NCBI GenBank assembly: GCA_018001935.1
Contig: JAGNHB010000011.1
Span: 1 to 64,000, forward strand
DNA from: Acidobacteriota bacterium
GTDB taxonomy: Bacteria > Acidobacteriota > JAAYUB01
Direction of reading: 5' to 3'
DNA length: 64,000 bases
A program made the position numbers and the translations under genes. This document shows positions 58,613 to 64,000 of the stretch, piece after piece. Numbering within the stretch: the first letter of the stretch is position 1; every line of letters starts with the position of its first letter. The notes beneath the pieces were generated by a model. The model was not told the origin of the DNA, did no database searches, and saw only the letters and a list, made by a program, of their open reading frames with translations.

Positions 58613-61384
58613 GTGAGCGGTCGTGAAACGGGAAAGCGGAGGCCGCGGAAAAACGGCGGAAGCCGTCGCGGTTTCCACCTCTTCCTTGCGGTCTGGACGG
58701 CGACGCTCGCGGTCCAGGTGGGGATCGTCTGGTCCTCCCTGGCGCTGGACAGCCCCCTTCGGGGGGGCGGGATCGCGCTGGATTTCGGGGCATCGGGCAC
58801 CACCGTCCGGGACCTGGCCCGGGAATCCCCCTTCCGGGCCGTCGGGCTGAGACCGGGGGACCTTCTTCGGGCCTTCCGGGACGGGAACGGCGAACGGATC
58901 CCCGTCCGCGGCCTGCGGGACATCGCCCGTGCCCACCGGGCCCTCCGGTTTGGGTCCCCCTGGGTCATCGAAGTGGAGCGGGAGATGCCGGGCGGGCGGA
59001 CCGTGACCCTGGAACTCCCGGTGCCTCCCTGGCCCCGTCCGTCGAACTACGTCGCCCGCAACAGCGGTCTCCTCCTGTCGCTTCTCCCGTTTTTCGTCAT
59101 CAACTTCCTGACGGCGGGCTTCATCGCCATCCTCAAACCCGACGACCGTGCCGCGCGGAACGCCGCCTACCTCTTCCTGAGTTTCTGCGTGCTGGGGTGG
59201 GGCGACGCCTCGAACCTCCTGCCCGAGCCCGCCAGCCAGTTCAGCACGCTCGTCTGGATCACCCTCTTTTCCTGCATGAGCGCCTTCTTCCTGCGCTTCT
59301 TCCTCCAGTTCCCCTCGCCCTCCCCTGTCGCCGTGCGGTTCCCGTGGCTGATGCGAGCGGCGGCCTGGGTCGGGGCGGTCTTCAGCGTCTGGAACCTCCT
59401 GTGGCACTTCCTGCCCTACTACGACGTCCGGGCTTTCGTCCTCTACCTGCGGCCGGTGATCGTCGTCGACTACGTTCTGGACGTGATCTACGTCCTGGCC
59501 GCGCTCGCGGGGTTCGCCTCGCTCGTCACGAACATCCGTCGAACCCCCTCCCCCGGGGAGCGCCGCCGCCTGATCGTGCTCCTGTTCTGCGTCGCGGGCC
59601 TGCTGCCCTGGCTGGTGTCCTTCCTCATGTCGGCGGTCTTCGGCTACGCCTTCAGCCGGGGCTTCGCCCTCCTGCTGAACCTCCTGCGGATCTTCATCCC
59701 GATCTTTTTCGCGTGGGCGGTTATCAAGCACCGGATGTTCGGGGCCCGGGTCATCCTCCGCAAGGGGCTCCGGTTCGCCCTGCTGTCCAACGGGTTCCTC
59801 TTCCTGGAAGGGATCCTGGTGTTCCTGGGGCTGTACTACGGGCTGGGGCCAGCGGTGACCCGGACGTTCGGCACCCGGCAGCACGAGTTCCTCCTGGCGG
59901 CCACCGCCGGCGCCACCCTGGGCGCCCTCGTCCTGATCGGCCGGGTCAACCGCGGCATGATGCGGGTGCTGGAGCGGAAGTACTTCCGGGAGAGTCACGA
60001 CGCCCACGAGATCCTCGCGCGCTTCGGCACCGACCTGCGGCGGCACTGCATGCAGCCCGAGCAGGTCTTCACCCTGCTCCTGGGCACGGCCACCCGGGTC
60101 TTCCACCCCGCCCGGGCGGCCCTGTTCGTTCGCCTTCGCGAACTGGCGGCGCTCCCCGCCGAATCCGAAGCCATGAAACAGCTGCGGCGGACCGGCGGCA
60201 GCAGCCCCGAGACCGCTTTCACCTGCGTGGCGGATGCCCTCCACGACCCGGACGGCACCCTGGAGGTCCGCTGTCCCTCCCCCCTGTCCGGCGACGCGGG
60301 GAGGGAGTCCCGAGCCCTCCGGCTGCTCCGGCTCAAGGGGGGCGAGCAGGGTACGCCGCTGACCATCTCCCCGCGGCGGCGGCGCTGGCTCGAGCCCGAG
60401 GCCGAAGCGGCCGCGGACCGGGGAGACCCCCTCATCTTCGAGGAGCTGCGAACCCAGTTGATCGTCCCGCTTGTCCGGGAGGAGTCCATGTTCGCGTTCC
60501 TCTGCCTGGGGGAGAAGCTGTCCGAGGAGCCCTACTCGCGGGAAGACGCGGAGTTCCTCCAGACCATGGCCCAGCAGGTCTCGGCGACCCTTGACCACGC
60601 GGTCCTGATCCTCCAGTCCCGGGAGCAGTCCCAGTTGCTCCGGGAGATGGAGATCGCCCGGCAGGTCCAGTCGAATCTCTTTCCCGCCGCCACCATCCCC
60701 ATCCCGGGCCTGGATTACGTGGGGACCTGCCGGCCGGCGCGCTACGTCGGGGGAGACTACTACGATTTCCTCCGGGTGGGTTCCTACAAGCTGGCCCTGG
60801 CCCTTGGGGACATCGCGGGGAAGGGGGTTTCCGCCGCCCTTCTCATGGCGGGCCTCCAGGCCACCCTCCGGATGCAGGTGGACCTCCAGGGCGACCGGAC
60901 CGGGGAGATCCTCGGGGAGATCAACCGCCGCTTCTGCACCACCAGCGAGGAGCGCCGCTTCGCCACCCTCTTCCTCGGCGTGTACGACCCCGTCAGCCGG
61001 GTCCTGACCTACGCCAGCGCAGGGCACAACCCGCCCCTCCTCTTTCGGGGCGGGGGCGACGGCTCCACTCCGGAGGCGCTGGCCGCCACCGGGCCCCTCC
61101 TCGGCGTCGTTCCCGACCTCCGTTACCCCTCCCCCAGCGTCCGCCTTGAACCGGGCGACCTGCTGGTGATCTACAGCGACGGGGTGACGGAGGCCATGAA
61201 CGACGCGGGGGACCTCTTCGGGGAAGAGGAGTTCGCCCGATTCATCGGGGCGCGTCAGGACCTTCCCCCGGCGCGGCTGGTGGACGAGGTCCTCGCCGAG
61301 GTGCGGCGTTTCGTCGGCGCCGCCCCGCAGTCGGACGACATCACCCTCGTCGTCGCCCGCGTGACCTGCGACCCCGTTCCCTGA
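58613..61384 (+). CDS. Membrane PP2C (SpoIIE) phosphatase with PDZ-like, 7TM-like and GAF regions
   Basis: 923 residues. GTG at 58613, seven bases after GGAGGG. One N-terminal TM helix, a PDZ-like periplasmic part (LARESPFRAVGLRPGDLLRAFRD), then about 8 TM helices (150-460), a GAF-like region (about 480-690) and the SpoIIE phosphatase (about 695-923) with GGDYYDF, LGDIAGKG, GHNPPLL and YSDGVTEAMN metal motifs. Such proteins dephosphorylate anti-sigma antagonists in partner-switching pathways. No anti-sigma gene is adjacent. Confidence 0.9.
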   Translation: MSGRETGKRRPRKNGGSRRGFHLFLAVWTATLAVQVGIVWSSLALDSPLRGGGIALDFGASGTTVRDLARESPFRAVGLRPGDLLRAFRDGNGERIPVRGLRDIARAHRALRFGSPWVIEVEREMPGGRTVTLELPVPPWPRPSNYVARNSGLLLSLLPFFVINFLTAGFIAILKPDDRAARNAAYLFLSFCVLGWGDASNLLPEPASQFSTLVWITLFSCMSAFFLRFFLQFPSPSPVAVRFPWLMRAAAWVGAVFSVWNLLWHFLPYYDVRAFVLYLRPVIVVDYVLDVIYVLAALAGFASLVTNIRRTPSPGERRRLIVLLFCVAGLLPWLVSFLMSAVFGYAFSRGFALLLNLLRIFIPIFFAWAVIKHRMFGARVILRKGLRFALLSNGFLFLEGILVFLGLYYGLGPAVTRTFGTRQHEFLLAATAGATLGALVLIGRVNRGMMRVLERKYFRESHDAHEILARFGTDLRRHCMQPEQVFTLLLGTATRVFHPARAALFVRLRELAALPAESEAMKQLRRTGGSSPETAFTCVADALHDPDGTLEVRCPSPLSGDAGRESRALRLLRLKGGEQGTPLTISPRRRRWLEPEAEAAADRGDPLIFEELRTQLIVPLVREESMFAFLCLGEKLSEEPYSREDAEFLQTMAQQVSATLDHAVLILQSREQSQLLREMEIARQVQSNLFPAATIPIPGLDYVGTCRPARYVGGDYYDFLRVGSYKLALALGDIAGKGVSAALLMAGLQATLRMQVDLQGDRTGEILGEINRRFCTTSEERRFATLFLGVYDPVSRVLTYASAGHNPPLLFRGGGDGSTPEALAATGPLLGVVPDLRYPSPSVRLEPGDLLVIYSDGVTEAMNDAGDLFGEEEFARFIGARQDLPPARLVDEVLAEVRRFVGAAPQSDDITLVVARVTCDPVP

Positions 61385-61416
61385 CGGTCCGAGGTTTGTG
61401 TGGAAATCCGGCTGAA

Positions 61417-61435
61417 AATGGGTACAATACCCATT
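61417..61435. promoter_or_regulatory. 19-bp perfect palindrome over the -10 of the lspA operon
   Basis: Arms AATGGGTA and TACCCATT around CAA. It contains TACAAT (61423-61428), a good -10, and abuts the GGAGG (61436-61440) that serves lspA. No standard -35 is seen. It may be a repressor operator or, if transcribed, a hairpin touching the ribosome site. Confidence 0.55.
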
Positions 61436-61445
61436 GGAGGTCGGC

Positions 61446-62003
61446 ATGACAACTGACTCGATCGACAGCGGGAAGTTGGTGTCCGAATGCGCAGAGACCG
61501 GGGCCCCGGGGGAGGAACGGCTCTCCGCCCCGCTCCGCTGGATCACCCTGACCCTGCTCTTCTTCGTGATGGACGCCCTGACCAAGGTCGCCGTCCAGGT
61601 GTTCCTGACCCAGCCGCACCGGGACATCACCATCATCCCCGGTTTCTTCGCCTTCTCACCGACCCTCAACAAGGGCATCGCCTTCAGCCTCCTGGCGGGG
61701 ACCGACTCCGTCTGGAAGCCCATTCTGCTCACCACGGTCGCCGTGGCGGCCCTCGCCTGGTTCTCCTGGATGATCCTGGGGGGCACGATCCGGAAGACCG
61801 CGATGCTGGTGGCCTCCGGCATGGTCTGCGGCGGCATCCTGGGCAACACCGCAAACCGCCTCATCACCGGCTCCGTGGTGGATTTCCTCGACTTTCACGT
61901 CGGCCGCTTCGCCTGGCCGACCTTCAACATCGCGGACTCGTGCATCAGCATCGGGGCCGTCTGGCTCATCATCTCTCTCTTGCGGGAGGAGCGGAAGTCA
62001 TGA
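61446..62003 (+). CDS. lspA: Lipoprotein signal peptidase (signal peptidase II)
   Basis: 185 residues from ATG at 61446 after GGAGG. Four TM helices. Catalytic Asp motifs SVVDFLDF and FNIADSCI are present. The usual GNxxDR is GNTANR here, so one conserved Asp is Asn. The N-terminus has about 28 extra residues. It cleaves prolipoprotein signal peptides; lolA, the lipoprotein carrier, follows by ATGA overlap. Confidence 0.9.
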   Translation: MTTDSIDSGKLVSECAETGAPGEERLSAPLRWITLTLLFFVMDALTKVAVQVFLTQPHRDITIIPGFFAFSPTLNKGIAFSLLAGTDSVWKPILLTTVAVAALAWFSWMILGGTIRKTAMLVASGMVCGGILGNTANRLITGSVVDFLDFHVGRFAWPTFNIADSCISIGAVWLIISLLREERKS

Positions 62004-62629
62004 GCGCCCGATGGGCCTGGGCACTCCTGCTGGGCGCCGTCGGGTGGGCTTTCGGCGCGGAGGACGCGTACTACCGGCGTTTTTTGGAGCGCTTCAACGC
62101 CATCCGGACCCTGCAGGCGGACTTCTACCAGCGCCTGTCCGGGGTCGGGGGCGTCGAAGAGGGGAACGGCACGCTCCAGCTCAAGCGCCCCGGCCGCCTG
62201 CGCTGGGAGTACGCCGCGCCGGACCGCAAGCTCTTCTTCCTGGAGGGCCGGCGGTACCTGTGCTACCAGCCCGGGGAACGCCAGCTCCTGGTCCAGTCGC
62301 TCCAGGACGAGGACCTCGAGGAGTCGCCCCTGGTCTTCCTCCTGGGGGGGAAACGGGACCTCGACCGGCACTACGCGGTGAGCCCCGCACCGGCCGGTGA
62401 GAGCGGGCGGCGGTACGTGCTGACGCCGCGCCGCCAGGGCGGCCCTTTCAAGCGCATCATCCTGACGCTGGCCGGGGACCCTCCCTTCATCGTCGAGATC
62501 AGCCTCTTCGAGGAAAACGACAACTTCCACTACTACCGATTCTCCAATGTGCGATTCGACCTGCCGGTCGCGGACGCGGTCTTCCGGTTCACGCCGCCGG
62601 CGGGGACGGAGATCATCCGGGAGGAGTGA
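62000..62629 (+). CDS. lolA: Outer-membrane lipoprotein carrier LolA
   Basis: 209 residues. Signal peptide ends near FGA (residue 20). The LolA core is evident: RTLQADFYQRLSG, GTLQLKRPGRLRWEY, LLGGKRDLDRHY and VRFDLPVADAVFRFTPPAGT. It carries lipoproteins through the periplasm. GGAGG lies in the end of lspA, and its start overlaps the lspA stop. Confidence 0.92.
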   Translation: MSARWAWALLLGAVGWAFGAEDAYYRRFLERFNAIRTLQADFYQRLSGVGGVEEGNGTLQLKRPGRLRWEYAAPDRKLFFLEGRRYLCYQPGERQLLVQSLQDEDLEESPLVFLLGGKRDLDRHYAVSPAPAGESGRRYVLTPRRQGGPFKRIILTLAGDPPFIVEISLFEENDNFHYYRFSNVRFDLPVADAVFRFTPPAGTEIIREE

Positions 62630-63675
62630 TGGACTACAAGGACTACTACAAGGTCCTCGAGGTGGACAAGAACGCCGGCACGGACGTCATCAAGAAGTCC
62701 TACCGCCGGCTGGCGCGGAAGTACCACCCCGACTTCAACAAGGGAAACAAGGCCGCCGAGCAGCGCTTCAAGGAGATCAACGAGGCCTACCAGGTGCTGG
62801 GGGACGAGGAGAAGCGAAAGAAGTACGACCAGCTCGGCGCGGACTGGGACAAGTACAAGGACGCCCCGGGCGGAGGCGGTTTCGACCCGTCCGCCTTCGC
62901 CGGTTTCGGCAACCTCGGCGGACGCGGCGGGGCCGGCAAGCGGGGTGGGTTCAGTGACTTCTTCCGGATGTTCTTCGGCGGCGCCGAGGAATTCGATTTC
63001 ACGGGAATGCCCACCGCGGGCGGCCCCCGGCGCCCGCGCCGGCAGGGGGGCGCGGCGCCCTCCGAGGAGCCCGCGGCGGAACTCCCGGTGAGCGTGCGGG
63101 AAGCCGTCGCGGGGACGCGCCAGCGCCTGACCCTGAACCAGGAGGTCCCCTGCGAGGCCTGCGGCGGACGGGGGCTCTCGTCTTCCGGGGTCTGTCCCCG
63201 GTGCGGCGGGCGCGGAGTGAGTGTCCTTCCCGAGACCATCGACGTCAACATCCCGCCGGGGGTGCAGACGGGGTCGAAGGTCCGCCTTCGCGGGAAGGGA
63301 GCCCCGGGTCCCGGCGGCCGCCGCCCCGACCTCTTCCTCGCGGTCCGGGTCCAGCCGGACGCCCTCTTTCGCCTCGAAGGGCGGGACGTCCACTGCGAGC
63401 TGCCCCTGACGGTCTGCGAGGCGGTGCTGGGCGCGGAGATCGACTGCCCGACCGCCTCCGGCCGGGTCCGGATGCGGATCCCCCCCGAGACCGACAACGG
63501 CCGGACCTTCCGGTTGAAAGGGAAAGGACTCCCCGCCCTCGGGTCCCACCCCGCCGGCGACCAGATCGTGACGGTCCGGGTGGTACTCCCCCGCAACCTC
63601 GGCGAAGCGGAACGGGACCTCTTCCGGCAGCTCGCCGCCCTGCGCCGGGACAACCCCCGCAGCGGCCTGTTCTGA
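62629..63675 (+). CDS. DnaJ/CbpA-type chaperone
   Basis: 348 residues from ATG at 62629 (TGATG overlap with lolA, GGAGG upstream). J domain with HPD at about 35 (YHPDFNKG). Gly/Phe-rich region follows. Only two of four CxxCxGxG repeats remain (CEACGGRG, CPRCGGRG), making one zinc site at most. The C-terminal substrate domain has VNIPPGVQTGSKVRLRGKG. Shorter than type I DnaJ (~375). It stimulates DnaK ATPase. Confidence 0.9.
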   Translation: MDYKDYYKVLEVDKNAGTDVIKKSYRRLARKYHPDFNKGNKAAEQRFKEINEAYQVLGDEEKRKKYDQLGADWDKYKDAPGGGGFDPSAFAGFGNLGGRGGAGKRGGFSDFFRMFFGGAEEFDFTGMPTAGGPRRPRRQGGAAPSEEPAAELPVSVREAVAGTRQRLTLNQEVPCEACGGRGLSSSGVCPRCGGRGVSVLPETIDVNIPPGVQTGSKVRLRGKGAPGPGGRRPDLFLAVRVQPDALFRLEGRDVHCELPLTVCEAVLGAEIDCPTASGRVRMRIPPETDNGRTFRLKGKGLPALGSHPAGDQIVTVRVVLPRNLGEAERDLFRQLAALRRDNPRSGLF

Positions 63676-63733
63676 CGACCGGGCGGCCCGGCCCCGTCCA
63701 CCGACGGATCTCGACACGAAGGCACCAAACCCC

Positions 63734-64000
63734 ATGCGATACCGACACCTTTTCGGCCCCGTCCCCTCCCGCCGCCTGGGCGCGTCCCTGGGCGTCGATC
63801 TCGTCCCCCACAAGGTCTGCTCCATGGACTGCGTCTACTGCGAGTGCGGGCCCACGACCCGCCTCACCGTCGATCGCGCGGAGTACGTGCCGACGACGGA
63901 CGTCCTGTCGGAGATCGACGACTGCCTCGGGCGGGGCCCGCTGCCCGACTTCGTGACCTTCTCGGGCTCCGGCGAGCCCACGCTCCACAGCGGCATCGGG
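63734..64000 (+). CDS. Radical SAM protein, N-terminal part (cut by window end)
   Basis: 89 codons are visible. It starts MRYRHLFGPVPSRRLGASLG and has CSMDCVYCECG, the radical SAM Cx3Cx2C motif, then FVTFSGSGEPTLHS. The PVPSRRLG...SLGVD opening is typical of the COG0731-like group. Function unknown; the 3' end lies outside. Confidence 0.85.
   Translation, partial: MRYRHLFGPVPSRRLGASLGVDLVPHKVCSMDCVYCECGPTTRLTVDRAEYVPTTDVLSEIDDCLGRGPLPDFVTFSGSGEPTLHSGIG

Noticed and set aside
56699-61867. 1722-codon open frame on the minus strand opposite AlaX and the SpoIIE gene
   Set aside because: Same reason: frame shadow of GC-rich genes, no start signal or recognisable domain.

Overview
This window is a high-GC stretch of bacterial chromosome from a Gram-negative anaerobe. 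The outer membrane is implied by a TolC-like exporter with an RND pump, LolA, a periplasmic 5'-nucleotidase and many secreted proteins. Anaerobic, metal- and sulfur-rich metabolism is implied by HdrCBA-MvhD, a selenocysteine formate dehydrogenase and an orange-protein (ORP)-type cluster of MinD/ferredoxin ATPases. The mix recalls anaerobic Acidobacteriota or Desulfobacterota-like lineages, but no marker gene here fixes the phylum. No rRNA, tRNA, CRISPR array, transposase or prophage was found.

Layout. 1-488: short simple repeats. 489-10608 (all minus): ORP-type cluster of three NifX/ORP domains (one fused to an Mrp ATPase, one to a Gly-rich linker and zinc ribbon), two MinD ATPases with inserted 2x[4Fe-4S] ferredoxin, an FmdB-type zinc ribbon, a DUF89 phosphatase-like protein, a peroxiredoxin, a CoA-disulfide-reductase/rhodanese fusion, a PLP sulfur enzyme and a hotdog thioesterase. 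11243-14435 (minus): a PAS-AAA-Fis sigma54 activator overlapping a 5'-nucleotidase; sigma54 activators accompany orp operons in Desulfovibrio. 14749-21365 (plus): MarR regulator, TolC-like protein, fusion lipoprotein and RND pump. 21606-22282: two small proteins separated by a GC-rich tandem array. 22430-28499 (minus): a glutamate-synthase-like FMN protein, then two proteins of unrecognised family built from eight copies of a ~120-residue unit.

28775-35679 (plus): a tight operon hdrC-hdrB-hdrA-mvhD-fdhB-like-fdhA. Both hdrA and fdhA contain an in-frame UGA followed by a hairpin with a GGUC apical loop, so both read as selenoproteins. Together they suggest a formate-linked, flavin-based electron-bifurcating complex. 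35707-50148: ankyrin protein, ferredoxin-like protein, Bax-inhibitor-type membrane protein, VanX-type dipeptidase, retropepsin-like protein, a very large PDZ-TPR-CHAT protease, a B12-binding radical SAM protein and an M16 peptidase. 50531-58429: secreted proteins of unknown function, a 16-residue-repeat protein, a GtrA/membrane/degenerate-esterase fusion and a long AlaX protein. 58613-64000: a PDZ-membrane-GAF-SpoIIE phosphatase, an overlapping lspA-lolA-dnaJ-like operon, and the start of a radical SAM gene.

Intergenic regions carry at least six families of short repeats. Four of these (A, C, D, E) share one design: two inverted arms, each made of several imperfect copies of a ~9-10 nt word, around a 40-85 nt centre. 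A fifth (B) is a REP-like hairpin found next to family A twice, and a sixth (F) is a hairpin whose copies show compensatory base changes. The least explained items are the eight-unit repeat proteins, this repeat system, the ORP-type cluster and a 19-bp perfect palindrome over the lspA promoter region.
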